DNA of 64,000 nt. It comes from Streptomyces sp. SCL15-4 (GTDB taxonomy: Bacteria; Actinomycetota; Actinomycetes; Streptomycetales; Streptomycetaceae). The stretch spans positions 1,736,001 through 1,800,000 of the forward strand of contig NZ_JAOBTQ010000001.1 of NCBI RefSeq assembly GCF_033366695.1. Direction: 5' to 3'. The position numbers and the translations under genes were made by a program. The notes under the pieces are model-generated. The model was not told the origin of the DNA, did not search any database, and saw only the letters and a list, made by a program, of their open reading frames with translations. Of the stretch, positions 7,973 to 16,254 are shown in pieces (the first letter of the stretch is position 1; every line of letters starts with the position of its first letter).

Positions 7973-10120
7973 GTGGGGACCGAGGACCGGGTGGCGCGGG
8001 TGCGGGCGCTGCTGGAGTCGGTGCGGGCCGAGGGCCGTACCGCGCTGACCGCGCCCGAGGGCAAGGTGGTCGCCGACGCGTACGGGATCGCCGTACCGGG
8101 CGAGGAACTGGCCGGGGACGTGGACGAGGCGGTGGCCGCGGCGGCGCGGCTGGGCGGGCCGGTGGTGCTGAAGATCGTCTCGCCGGACATCCTGCACAAG
8201 ACCGAGGCCGGCGGGGTCGTCGTGGGAGTGGAGGGCGCGGCGGAGGTGCGGGCGGCGTTCCACCGGATCGTCGCGGGCGCGCGCGCCTACGACGCCGGGG
8301 CCCGGATCGAGGGCGTGCAGGTGCAGGAGCTGCTGCCGGCCGGACAGGAGGTCATCGTCGGCGCGGTCACCGACCCCGCGTTCGGGAAGGTGGTGGCGTT
8401 CGGGCTGGGCGGGGTGCTGGTGGAGGTGCTGAAGGACGTGACGTTCCGCCTCGCGCCGGTGCGTACGGACGAGGCGCTGTCGATGCTGGACTCCATCCGG
8501 GCCGCGGAGATCCTGCGCGGGGTCCGCGGGCGGGCCGGGGTGGACCGGCGGGCGGTGGCCGAGCAGATCCGGCGGGTGTCCGAACTGGTCGCGGACTTCC
8601 CCGAGATCGCGGAGGTGGACCTCAATCCGGTGATCGCGACGGCCCATGGCGCGGTCGCCGCCGACATCCGGGTGATCCTCGCCGAGCGGCGGCAGCCGGC
8701 GCGCAGGACGTACACCCGCGAGGAGATCCTCGCCTCGATGCGCCGGCTGATGCGGCCGCGTGCGGTCGCCGTGATCGGCGCCTCCGGCGAGCCGGGCAAG
8801 ATCGGCAATTCGGTGATGCGCAACCTGGTCGACGGCGGCTTCGCCGGTGACATCCACCCGGTCAACCCCCGGGCCGACGACATCCTGGGCCGCAAGGCGT
8901 ACCGCAGCGTCACCGACGTGCCGGGCGAGGTGGACGTGGCCGTCTTCGCCATCCCGGCCCGGCGGGTGGCGGCGGCCCTGGAGGAGGCGGGACGCAAGGG
9001 CGTCGCCAACGCGGTCCTCATCCCGTCCGGGTTCGCGGAGACCGGCGAGCACCGGCTCCAGGAGGAACTGGTGGAGATCGCCGAGCGGTACGGCGTCCGC
9101 CTGCTCGGCCCGAACATCTACGGCTACTACTCCACCTGGCAGGACCTGTGCGCCACGTTCTGCACGCCGTACGACGTCAAGGGCCCGGTGGCGCTGACCT
9201 CGCAGTCGGGTGGCATCGGGATGGCCGTCCTCGGCTTCGCGCGAACCACGAGGACGGGCGTGTCGGCGATCGTCGGCCTCGGCAACAAGGCGGACCTGGA
9301 CGAGGACGACCTGCTGACCTGGTTCGGCGAGGACCCGCACACCGAGTGCGTCGCCATGCATCTGGAGGACCTCAAGGACGGGCGGGCGTTCGTGGCGGCG
9401 GCCCGCGAGGTCGTGCCGAAGAAGCCGGTGGTGGTGCTGAAGGCGGGCCGTACGGCGGCGGGCGCGAAGGCGGCCGGCTCGCACACCGGGGCGCTGGCGG
9501 GCGACGACGCGGTCTACGACGACATCCTCCGGCAGGCCGGGGTGATCCGGGCGCCGGGCCTGGACGACCTGCTGGAGTACGCGCGCGCGTTGCCGGTCCT
9601 GCCCGCCCCGAAAGGCGACAACGTCGTCATCATCACCGGCGCCGGCGGCAGCGGGGTGCTGCTGTCGGACGCGGTGACGGACAACGGGCTGTCGCTGATG
9701 GAGATCCCGCCCGACCTGGACGAGGCGTTCCGCCGGTTCATCCCGCCGTTCGGCGCGGCCGGCAACCCGGTGGACATCACCGGTGGCGAGCCGCCGTCGA
9801 CGTACGAGGCGACGATCCGGCTGGGCCTCGCGGACCCCCGCGTGCACGCCCTGGTGCTCGGCTACTGGCACACCATCGTCACTCCGCCGATGGTGTTCGC
9901 CGAGCTGACCGCGCGCGTGGTGGCCGAGTTCCGCGAACGCGGCGTGGAGAAGCCGGTGGTGGCGTCCCTCGCCGGTGACGTGGAGGTCGAGGAGGCCTGC
10001 CGGTACCTGTTCGAGCGCGGGGTCGTGGCGTACCCGTACACGACCGAGAAGCCGGTGGCCGTGCTCGGCGCCAAGTACCGGTGGGCGCGGGCGGCCGGCC
10101 TGCTGCGGGACGGTTCATGA
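7973..10120 (+). CDS. NDP-forming acyl-CoA synthetase, fused beta-alpha type
   Basis: Protein of 715 residues with a GTG start one base after the frc stop. The N-terminal third is an ATP-grasp (beta-subunit) domain with GPVVLKIVSPDILHKTEAGG and VQVQELLPAGQEVIVG. It is followed by the CoA-binding Rossmann domain (VAVIGASGEPGKIGNS from about 263) and the ligase domain, with the phosphorylatable histidine H504 in AGSHTGALAGDDAVYD. Such enzymes interconvert an acyl-CoA, ADP and phosphate with the free acid, CoA and ATP. In this operon the substrate could be formyl-CoA (conserving energy as ATP) or oxalate/oxalyl-CoA (priming the cycle); the sequence does not decide. It is translationally close to frc and shares its promoter. 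Confidence 0.88.
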   Translation: MGTEDRVARVRALLESVRAEGRTALTAPEGKVVADAYGIAVPGEELAGDVDEAVAAAARLGGPVVLKIVSPDILHKTEAGGVVVGVEGAAEVRAAFHRIVAGARAYDAGARIEGVQVQELLPAGQEVIVGAVTDPAFGKVVAFGLGGVLVEVLKDVTFRLAPVRTDEALSMLDSIRAAEILRGVRGRAGVDRRAVAEQIRRVSELVADFPEIAEVDLNPVIATAHGAVAADIRVILAERRQPARRTYTREEILASMRRLMRPRAVAVIGASGEPGKIGNSVMRNLVDGGFAGDIHPVNPRADDILGRKAYRSVTDVPGEVDVAVFAIPARRVAAALEEAGRKGVANAVLIPSGFAETGEHRLQEELVEIAERYGVRLLGPNIYGYYSTWQDLCATFCTPYDVKGPVALTSQSGGIGMAVLGFARTTRTGVSAIVGLGNKADLDEDDLLTWFGEDPHTECVAMHLEDLKDGRAFVAAAREVVPKKPVVVLKAGRTAAGAKAAGSHTGALAGDDAVYDDILRQAGVIRAPGLDDLLEYARALPVLPAPKGDNVVIITGAGGSGVLLSDAVTDNGLSLMEIPPDLDEAFRRFIPPFGAAGNPVDITGGEPPSTYEATIRLGLADPRVHALVLGYWHTIVTPPMVFAELTARVVAEFRERGVEKPVVASLAGDVEVEEACRYLFERGVVAYPYTTEKPVAVLGAKYRWARAAGLLRDGS

Positions 10121-10173
10121 GATGACCTCGGGCTCGGTCCCGAGAAGACCCGCCCGCCTCCCGCCTCTCCCGA

Positions 10174-10210
10174 ACGGCCTCTCCCGTACGGCCTCCGCCG
10201 ACACGGCCTC
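10174..10210. repeat. Three short ACGGCCTC repeats
   Basis: ACGGCCTC occurs at 10174-10181, 10188-10195 and 10203-10210, each followed by a pyrimidine-rich spacer. They lie in the 186-bp gap between the acyl-CoA synthetase and the antiporter. They may be a processed-mRNA or transcription-pausing element, or chance in GC-rich sequence. The rest of the gap shows only a C-rich run before the ribosome site. Confidence 0.3.
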
Positions 10211-10306
10211 TTCCGCACGGCGCCGGGCGCCGGCCCGTGCCCGGCGCACCGCCCGTCCCCCAACCCCCCGACCCCCCACCCCCCATCGGCGAGGAGCTGG
10301 CCCCAC

Positions 10307-11716
10307 ATGACGTCAGATCCCATGAAGACCCGGAAGACTCCGGCCGGACCGGAGGCGCCGTACCACGCCTACCGCGAGGTGACCGACGCCCGCGGCCGGG
10401 TCTACCGCGTCGGCGAGACGGACCGGGACATCCTCGGTCACTCGCGCAAGCTCATGGTGTACCTGCCCTGGATCTCCATGATGGCCATCAGCGTCTCGGA
10501 GTACGCCTACGGCTCCGCGGAGGACACCTTGTCCTCCGCCCACGCCTGGACGCAGAGCGACACGTTCTGGATCCTGAGCGTCTGGATCTTCTTCCAGGCG
10601 GGCATCGCGTTCCCGGCGGGCTGGCTGCGCGAGCGGGGCCTGCTCACGGCGCGCCGGGCCATGTACATCGGCGCCGTGATGTGTCTGCTCGGCTTCCTGG
10701 CCCTGTCCCACTTCCACGACGTCCTGCCGGCCATCCTCGGCTTCGGTGTCGTGGGCGGTGTCGGCTCCGGGCTGATCTACGCCACCTGCATCAACATGGT
10801 CGGCAAGTGGTTCCCGGAGCGGCGCGGGGCGAAGACCGGATTCGTCAACGGAGGCTTCGCCTACGGCTCACTGCCGTTCATCTTCATCTTCAACTACGCG
10901 TTCAACACCGGGGATTACGAGCGGGTGCTCGACCTGATCGGCGGTTACGTCCTGGTGGTGGTCGCGGTCTGCGCGTTCTTCTTCCAGGACCCGCCGAAGA
11001 ACTGGTGGCCGGCCGACGTGGAGCCGCCGGCCCGCTCCGGGAGCGGCGCCGGTGCCGCGAGCCTGGCGAAGAACCCGCCGGCGGTACGCCAGTTCACGCC
11101 CGGCGAGGCCGTCCGGACCGGAATGCTGCCGCTGATGTGGGTCCTGATCGTGATGACGGCGGGAGTGTCGATCTTCGGGATCTCCTTCCAGGTCGACTTC
11201 GCCAAGGAGGTCGGCTTCGGTCCTCTGGTCGCCGCCTCCTCGATGGGCGTCATGGCCGTCGTCAACGGCGTCGGCCGCGCGGTGGTCGGCTGGCTGTCGG
11301 ACCTGTGGGGCCGCAGGACGACGCTGGTGTTCGTCATCGTGGTGCTCGGGCTCGCGCAGTTCGGTGTCATCTGGGCCGGCGAGTCGCGCAACCAGTGGCT
11401 GTTCCTGTTCTTCGCCTTCCTCTCCGGCTTCGGCGGCGGCGCGTTCTACCCGCTGTTCGCGGCGCTGACCCCGGACTACTTCGGCGAGAACTACAACGCC
11501 ACCAACTACGGCCTGGTGTACAGCGGCAAGCTGGTCAGCGGCCTGTTCGGCGGCGGCCTCGGCTCGATGGTGGTCGGCGCGTGGGGCTACGACGGGGCCT
11601 ACGCGCTGGCCGGCGGTGTCTCGATGGCCGCGGCGGCGCTCGCCCTGCTGCTGCGGCAGCCGGGCCGGGACCGCGCGGACCGGGTGGCGGCACCGAGGCC
11701 GCGCCCCGCCGCCTGA
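10307..11716 (+). CDS. Oxalate/formate antiporter-family MFS transporter
   Basis: Membrane protein of 469 residues with about 12 hydrophobic helices and a cytoplasmic head of some 45 residues. Family marks of the oxalate:formate antiporter (OFA) group are GVVGGVGSGLIYATCINMVGKWFPERRGAKTGFVNGG (about 143-180, cited in two overlapping parts: GVGSGLIYATCINMVGKW and FPERRGAKTGFVNGG). A long central loop follows, then GWLSDLWGRRTT. It is the last gene of the frc operon or stands just behind it. It would bring oxalate (or a related acid) in and send formate out, which also gives net proton consumption in the cytoplasm. The ATG at 10307 follows GAGGAGCTGGCCCCAC. An alternative in-frame ATG is at 10322. 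Confidence 0.88.
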   Translation: MTSDPMKTRKTPAGPEAPYHAYREVTDARGRVYRVGETDRDILGHSRKLMVYLPWISMMAISVSEYAYGSAEDTLSSAHAWTQSDTFWILSVWIFFQAGIAFPAGWLRERGLLTARRAMYIGAVMCLLGFLALSHFHDVLPAILGFGVVGGVGSGLIYATCINMVGKWFPERRGAKTGFVNGGFAYGSLPFIFIFNYAFNTGDYERVLDLIGGYVLVVVAVCAFFFQDPPKNWWPADVEPPARSGSGAGAASLAKNPPAVRQFTPGEAVRTGMLPLMWVLIVMTAGVSIFGISFQVDFAKEVGFGPLVAASSMGVMAVVNGVGRAVVGWLSDLWGRRTTLVFVIVVLGLAQFGVIWAGESRNQWLFLFFAFLSGFGGGAFYPLFAALTPDYFGENYNATNYGLVYSGKLVSGLFGGGLGSMVVGAWGYDGAYALAGGVSMAAAALALLLRQPGRDRADRVAAPRPRPAA

Positions 11717-11789
11717 CGCCCGGCTCACCGCCTTCTCCCGGGCGTTCACCCGTCCACGGCCGGACGGGTGAACGCCCGGCGGGTGTCGC

Positions 11790-12467
11790 TCAGGCGGTCT
11801 CGCGCTCGTGGTACGACCGCCGTGTGTGCTCGGTGTGCGCGCGCATCAGCTGCGTGGCGCGCTGTTCGTCCCGGGCCTCGACGGCCGCGATCAGCTCCCG
11901 GTGCTCGACCCACGACTGACGGCCGCGCTGCCGGGCCACCGGCGTGTAGTACCAGCGGACCCGCCGGTCCACCTGGGCGGCGAGCCCGGCGAGGACGGTG
12001 TTGCCGGCCAGCTCCATCACCTTGCTGTGGAAGGCGGCGTTGAGGGCGACCGCGCGGTCCACGTCCTCGGCCGCCACCGCCTGCTCGCCCTCCGCGCACA
12101 GCTCTTCGAGGACGGCGATGCCGGCGCTGTCCGCGTGCGCGGCGGCCAGCCGGGCCGCCTCCGCCTCCAGCAGGGTGCGGACGGTGAGCAGCTGGTCGGC
12201 CTCCTCCTCGGTCGGCTCGTGCACGAACGCGCCCTGGGCGGGCCGCAGATCGACCCAGCCCTCGGTGTTCAGGCGTTGCAGCGCCTCGCGCACGGGCTGC
12301 CGGGAGACGCCGAGGTGTCCGGCGAGTTCGCTCTCCACCAGGTGCTGGCCGGGGCGCAGGGCGCGGGTGGTGATGAGTTCGAGCAGCGCCTCGTACACGC
12401 GCTCGCGCAGCGGGCCGGGCCTCTCCAGCCTCGGCACCGACCCTTGCGGCAGTCCGGTCGACAACAT
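11790..12467 (-). CDS. GntR-family regulator with FCD-type effector domain
   Basis: Protein of 225 residues, ATG at 12467-12465 behind AGGAGGACCGCG. The N-terminal winged helix (PLRERVYEALLELITTRAL, then ESELAGHLGVSRQPVREAL, about 18-75) is the classic GntR motif. The all-helical C-terminal part (TVRTLLEAEAARLAAAHA ... FHSKVMELAGN ... VEHRELIAAVEARDEQRA) is an FCD domain, which usually binds small organic acids through metal-coordinating histidines. It sits convergent to and directly behind the oxalate antiporter, so it is the likely regulator of the oxalate operon. Oxalate, formate or a CoA-pathway acid would be the effector (inference). Shared GACTGTA half-sites at both promoters support this. 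Confidence 0.9.
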   Translation of the reverse strand: MLSTGLPQGSVPRLERPGPLRERVYEALLELITTRALRPGQHLVESELAGHLGVSRQPVREALQRLNTEGWVDLRPAQGAFVHEPTEEEADQLLTVRTLLEAEAARLAAAHADSAGIAVLEELCAEGEQAVAAEDVDRAVALNAAFHSKVMELAGNTVLAGLAAQVDRRVRWYYTPVARQRGRQSWVEHRELIAAVEARDEQRATQLMRAHTEHTRRSYHERETA

Positions 12468-12526
12468 CGCGGTCCTCCTGGCGGGTCCGGCGCGTGGGCA
12501 TGGACGCTCAGTATCGATTGTCTTTC

Positions 12527-12539
12527 GTCTACAGTCTAC
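12527..12539. promoter_or_regulatory. Repeated GTCTAC half-sites at the gntR promoter
   Basis: GTCTACAGTCTAC lies 60 bp upstream of the GntR-family start. Read on the minus strand it contains GACTGTA, the half-site also present in the palindrome before the ThDP gene (5004-5010). Autoregulation by the GntR protein is the simplest reading. The remaining 12468-12619 gap shows no gene. Confidence 0.4.
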
Positions 12540-12619
12540 GGTGCACAGGATCCCGTACGGCCGGTGCGGGCGGCGGGGACGGCGGGGCACGCGGGAGCCG
12601 TACGCACGACGGCCGACCC

Positions 12620-13567
12620 TCAGGGGCAGCGCACGACCTGCCCGGCGTACGACAGGTTGCCGCCGAACCCGAACAGCAGCACCGGGTCGCCGCTGCGCAG
12701 GGCGCCCTGTTCGAGCAGCTTGGAGAAGGCGAGCGGGATGCTGGCGGCCGAGGTGTTGCCGGACTCGGTGACATCGCGGGCGACCACGGCGTTCACGGCG
12801 CCGAGCTTGCGGGCCAGCGGCTCGATGATCCGCAGATTGGCCTGGTGCAGCACGACCCCGGCGAGGTCCTCGGGCGCCGTCCCGGCCTTCTCGCAGGCCT
12901 GGCGGGCGATGGCCGGCAGCCGGGTGGTGGCCCAGCGGTAGACGCTCTGTCCCTCCTGCGCGAACCGGGGCGGAGTGCCCTCGATGCGCACGGCGTTCCC
13001 CATCTCCGGCACCGATCCCCACAGCACCGGCCCGATGCCGGGCTCGGTCCCCGGCGGGCACGCGGTCAGCACGGCGGCCCCGGCCCCGTCGCCGACCAGG
13101 ACGCAGGTGCTGCGGTCGGTCCAGTCGGTGACGTCGGACATCTTGTCGGCGCCGATGACCAGGGCGCGGGTGGCGGCACCGGCCCGCAGGGTGTGGTCGG
13201 CGGTGGCGAGCGCGTGGGTGAAGCCCGCGCAGACCACGTTGACGTCCAGCGCGGCGGGCCCCGGGATGCCGAGCCGGGCGGCGACCCGGGCAGCGGTGTT
13301 CGGGGAGCGGTCCACGGCGGTGGAGGTGGCGACGAGCACCAGGTCGATGTCGCCCGGGGTCAGGCCGGCCGCGGCGAGGGCCTTGGCGGCGGCGTGCGCC
13401 GCCAGTTCGTCCACGGGCTCGTCGGGGCCGGCGATGCGCCGGGTCCGGATGCCCACCCGGCTGCGGATCCACTCGTCGCTGGTGTCGACCATGGCCGCCA
13501 GGTCGTCGTTGGTGAGCACCCGGGCGGGCTGGTAGTGGCCGATGGCGACGATGCGCGAGCCGTTCAT
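12620..13567 (-). CDS. Beta-ketoacyl-ACP synthase III-like enzyme (KAS III)
   Basis: Thiolase-fold condensing enzyme of 315 residues, ATG at 13567-13565 behind GAGGGGA. The catalytic triad of KAS III is complete: Cys113 (VNVVCAGFTHAL), His241 (VVLHQANLRI) and Asn271 (VTESGNTSAAS). The N-terminus (VAIGHYQPARVLTNDDLAAMVDTSDEWIR) is also typical. Such enzymes condense an acyl-CoA primer with malonyl-ACP to start fatty-acid or polyketide chains, but no acyl-carrier protein, FabD or other KAS gene is nearby. It is therefore a stand-alone homologue, perhaps acting on an unusual acyl-CoA. It is divergent from fdhD, sharing a 204-bp promoter region. The link to the oxalate genes is positional only. 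Confidence 0.88.
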   Translation of the reverse strand: MNGSRIVAIGHYQPARVLTNDDLAAMVDTSDEWIRSRVGIRTRRIAGPDEPVDELAAHAAAKALAAAGLTPGDIDLVLVATSTAVDRSPNTAARVAARLGIPGPAALDVNVVCAGFTHALATADHTLRAGAATRALVIGADKMSDVTDWTDRSTCVLVGDGAGAAVLTACPPGTEPGIGPVLWGSVPEMGNAVRIEGTPPRFAQEGQSVYRWATTRLPAIARQACEKAGTAPEDLAGVVLHQANLRIIEPLARKLGAVNAVVARDVTESGNTSAASIPLAFSKLLEQGALRSGDPVLLFGFGGNLSYAGQVVRCP

Positions 13568-13682
13568 GCGGGAATCCCCTCGTTGCCGTGGGTGGCGGGA
13601 TCCACCAGTGTGGCCAGTGACCGGCGGGTACGGCGGCAGGTGAGGCCACAGGAAACCGGCGTCGGGATTGTCGGCTCCGGTC

Positions 13683-13706
13683 AGACTGTCGGACGTCCAT
13701 ATAAAA
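13683..13706 (+). promoter_or_regulatory. Possible promoter of fdhD
   Basis: A TATAAA hexamer (13700-13705) in an otherwise GC-rich divergent region lies 66 bp before the fdhD start and is a good -10 candidate. I do not see a well-spaced consensus -35. AGACTGT (13683-13689), seven bases of the half-site discussed for the GntR regulator, lies just upstream. Confidence 0.35.
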
Positions 13707-13771
13707 CGGCCCACCGCACGGCCCGCACCCCGCCCGGTCCTCCACGCCCCGTGTACCGGACAATGAGACAC

Positions 13772-14620
13772 ATGGGACGAGTCACGGAACGACGCAAGGT
13801 CCTGCGCATCCGGGACGGGGCGGTCTCCACCCGGCCGGACACGCTCGTCGCGGAGGAACCCCTGGAGATCCGGCTGAACGGCAAGCCGCTCGCGATCACC
13901 ATGCGGACCCCGGGCGACGACTTCGCGCTGGCGGCCGGCTTCCTGGTGAGCGAGGGCGTCCTGGCCACGGCGGCGGACCTGCGGAACATCGTCTACTGCG
14001 CGGGCGCCACGGCGGACGGCTCGAACACCTACAACGTGGTCGACGTGCGCACCGCTCCCGGTGTCGTCCTCCCGGACTTCACCCTGGAGCGCAACGTCTA
14101 CACCACCTCCTCGTGCGGCCTGTGCGGCAAGGCCAGCCTGGACGCCGTACGGACGACCGCGCGCTGGCCCATCGCCGACACTCCCCCGCTGCGGGTCGCT
14201 CCCGAGCTGCTGGCGGACCTGCCCGGCCGGCTGCGGGCGGCCCAGCGGGTGTTCGACCGGACCGGGGGTCTGCACGCGGCGGCCCTGTTCGACGAGGACG
14301 GGGAGCTGCTGGACACCCGCGAGGACGTGGGCCGGCACAACGCGGTCGACAAGCTGGTGGGACGGGCGCTGCGGAACGACGCGCTGCCGCTGTCCCGGAC
14401 GATCCTCATGGTCTCCGGGCGGGCCTCCTTCGAACTGGCGCAGAAGGCGGTCATGGCGGGCATCCCGGTGCTGGCGGCCGTCTCGGCGCCGTCGTCGCTG
14501 GCGGTGGACCTGGCCGCGGAGACCGGCCTGACCCTGGTGGGCTTCCTGCGCGGCACCTCGATGAACGTGTACGCGGGCGAGCACCGGATCGCCCTGCGCG
14601 AACCGGCCGCCCGCGGCTGA
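13772..14620 (+). CDS. fdhD: Formate dehydrogenase accessory sulfurtransferase FdhD
   Basis: Protein of 282 residues beginning MGRVTERRKV; an ATG three codons upstream (13763) is also possible. FdhD accepts sulfur from the cysteine desulfurase IscS and delivers it to the Mo/W-bisMGD cofactor, without which formate dehydrogenase is inactive. The conserved CxxC loop is present (TTSSCGLCGKAS, C115 and C118), as are AGFLVSEGVL, the DVGRHNAVDKL motif and the C-terminal GRASFELAQKAVMAGIP stretch. The oxalate operon produces formate, so an active formate dehydrogenase would complete oxalate oxidation to CO2 with gain of reductant. The dehydrogenase genes themselves are not in the window. Confidence 0.95.
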   Translation: MGRVTERRKVLRIRDGAVSTRPDTLVAEEPLEIRLNGKPLAITMRTPGDDFALAAGFLVSEGVLATAADLRNIVYCAGATADGSNTYNVVDVRTAPGVVLPDFTLERNVYTTSSCGLCGKASLDAVRTTARWPIADTPPLRVAPELLADLPGRLRAAQRVFDRTGGLHAAALFDEDGELLDTREDVGRHNAVDKLVGRALRNDALPLSRTILMVSGRASFELAQKAVMAGIPVLAAVSAPSSLAVDLAAETGLTLVGFLRGTSMNVYAGEHRIALREPAARG

Positions 14621-14642
14621 CGGGGGCGGCGGGGCGGCGCCG

Positions 14643-15080
14643 TCAGTCCTGCGTGCCCGAGATCCGGGCCAGCATCCCCATGAACCGCTCCCGTTCGGCG
14701 GCCGACAAGGGGGCCAGCAGTTCGTCGTTGGCCTCGCGCGCGGCCTTCTCGCAGCGCCCGAGGAGCCGGGCGCCGTCGCCGGTGAGGGAGACGGCGTTCT
14801 TGCGCCGGTCGCGGGGGTCGGGTGCGCGCTCGACCAGGCCCCGGGACTGGAGGTCGTTCAGGATGCCGACCACGTCCTTGGGGTCCAGGCGCACACTGCG
14901 GCCGAGGTCGGCCTGGGCGACCGGAGCGAGGTCGCGGACGGCGGAGAGCACGACGTGGTGCCACATCTTCAGCCCTTCGGCCGCCAGGGCCTCGGCGACC
15001 AGGGCGCGGCCCCGGGCGGCGGCCCGCCCCAGGAGCCAGCTCGGCAGGGAACGGATCGCGGGCAGGGGTGCTTCGGCCAT
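14643..15080 (-). CDS. MarR-family transcriptional regulator
   Basis: Protein of 145 residues, ATG at 15080-15078. It has the winged helix of MarR proteins at about residues 35-105: KMWHHVVLSAVRDLAPVAQADLGRSVRLDPKDVVGILNDLQ is the DNA-reading part (residues 38-78), and the wing is ERAPDPRDRRKNAVSLT. It is divergent from a quinone-oxidoreductase-like gene, and two palindromes containing TTGGG-N3-CCCAA fill the intergenic region. MarR repressors of this arrangement usually respond to phenolic compounds, quinones or oxidants and derepress both themselves and the enzyme. The ligand is not predictable from the sequence. Confidence 0.92.
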   Translation of the reverse strand: MAEAPLPAIRSLPSWLLGRAAARGRALVAEALAAEGLKMWHHVVLSAVRDLAPVAQADLGRSVRLDPKDVVGILNDLQSRGLVERAPDPRDRRKNAVSLTGDGARLLGRCEKAAREANDELLAPLSAAERERFMGMLARISGTQD

Positions 15081-15101
15081 GACGGCAGCCTAACCGAAGA
15101 A

Positions 15102-15120
15102 TCATTGGGCTTCCCAATGA
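15102..15120. promoter_or_regulatory. MarR operator candidate 1 (perfect palindrome)
   Basis: TCATTGGG-CTT-CCCAATGA is a perfect inverted repeat with 8-bp arms and a 3-bp spacer, 22 bp upstream of the MarR gene start. Size and symmetry fit a MarR dimer site. Confidence 0.75.
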
Positions 15121-15136
15121 ACCGAACCTCCTCTAC

Positions 15137-15153
15137 CGTTGGGACTCCCAACG
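15137..15153. promoter_or_regulatory. MarR operator candidate 2 (perfect palindrome)
   Basis: CGTTGGG-ACT-CCCAACG shares the TTGGG-N3-CCCAA core with the first site, with centres 34 bp apart, and lies 73 bp before the oxidoreductase start. A weak third copy (CATGGG-N3-TCCCCACG) is at about 15158-15174. The pair would let one repressor cover both divergent promoters. Confidence 0.75.
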
Positions 15154-15225
15154 AATTCATGGGTGTTCCCCACGACCGGCCCCACGGCCGACGGGGCCGG
15201 TGTGCCCGGCCCGAGGAGGTGTGCG

Positions 15226-16143
15226 ATGCGTCGCGTCCGGTACGAGTCCGCCGGCGGCCCCCTGGTCCTCCAGGAGGCGCCCGTCCCCGAGCCCGGCCCC
15301 GGCGAGCTGCTGGTGCGCTGCGCCGCCGTCGGCGTCACCCTGCCGATGGTCCGCAAGGTGGCCGAGGCCGCCGGGCCGGTGCCGCTGGGCGGGGAGGTCG
15401 CGGGCGAGGTGGTGGCGGCCGGCCCCGGCACGGCCCGCTTCCGGGCCGGCGACCGGGTGACCGGGCTGTGCTTCGGCCACGGGTACGCCGACTTCGCCGT
15501 GGTCCACGAGGCCATGGCCTCGCCGGTGCCGGACGACGCCGGCTTCGTCACCGCGGTCGCGCTGGTGCGCAGCGGCCTGGTGGCGTACGGCGCGCTGGAG
15601 GCGGCACGGTTCGCGCCGGGCGAGTCGGTCCTCGTCACGGCGGCGGCGAGCGGCGTCGGCCACCTCGCGGTGCAGCTGGCCCGGGCCCGGGGCGCGGCCC
15701 GGGTGGTCGGGGCCGTCTCCGGAGCCGGGAAGGCCGGCTTCGTCCGCTCCCTCGGCGCGGACGACTGCGTCCGGTACGACGACGACGGCTGGGGCGAGCC
15801 CGTCGACTGCGTCCTGGACGCCGTCGGCGGCGAGCTGCTCGGCCCGGCCCTGGCCGCGCTCGCCCCGCACGGCCGCCTGGTCGCCTACAGCTCGGGCGGC
15901 GGCACGATCCGGGCGTACGACCTGCTGGTGGGCGCCAAGTCGGTGACCGGCTTCCAGATGGCGCTGCTCGCCCGTGAGCGGCCGAAGGTGTACGAGCGGT
16001 GGCGGCGGGAGCTGTGGCGGCTGCACGCCGAGGGCGTCCTGAGGCCGGCCGTGCACGCGGAGTTCGGCCTGGAAGAGGCGGAGGCCGCGCACCGGGTGAT
16101 CACCGGCCGGGCCAACCTCGGCAAAGTCGTGCTGTGCCCGTGA
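15226..16143 (+). CDS. NADPH:quinone oxidoreductase-like MDR-family protein
   Basis: Protein of 305 residues, ATG at 15226 behind GAGGAGGTGTGCG. It is a zinc-independent medium-chain dehydrogenase/reductase: a GroES-like N-terminal domain (PVPEPGPGELLVRCAAVGV, then PLGGEVAGEVVAAGPG) and a Rossmann NADPH-binding domain with SVLVTAAASGVGHLAVQLA at about 127-145 (variant of the AAxGGVG motif). Such enzymes reduce quinones or activated alkenes using NADPH. The gene faces the MarR-family repressor, and the twin palindromes between them imply induction by an electrophile or quinone-like compound. The final residues (ITGRANLGKVVLCP) are the usual family end, so the gene is complete. Confidence 0.9.
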   Translation: MRRVRYESAGGPLVLQEAPVPEPGPGELLVRCAAVGVTLPMVRKVAEAAGPVPLGGEVAGEVVAAGPGTARFRAGDRVTGLCFGHGYADFAVVHEAMASPVPDDAGFVTAVALVRSGLVAYGALEAARFAPGESVLVTAAASGVGHLAVQLARARGAARVVGAVSGAGKAGFVRSLGADDCVRYDDDGWGEPVDCVLDAVGGELLGPALAALAPHGRLVAYSSGGGTIRAYDLLVGAKSVTGFQMALLARERPKVYERWRRELWRLHAEGVLRPAVHAEFGLEEAEAAHRVITGRANLGKVVLCP

Positions 16144-16254
16144 GTGCACGCTCCTTGTGAGCCGCGCACCCCCGAACTACCTTCGGGAGCACGCACGTTG
16201 GACGTGGGATGTCCGGATGTCCGCTTGTCCGGCCGACGAAGGGCAGGTCGCACC

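Noticed and set aside
15157..16149. A 330-codon minus-strand frame opposite the quinone oxidoreductase gene
   Set aside because: The plus-strand frame has a GAGGAGG site and full MDR motifs; the antisense product is unrecognisable.
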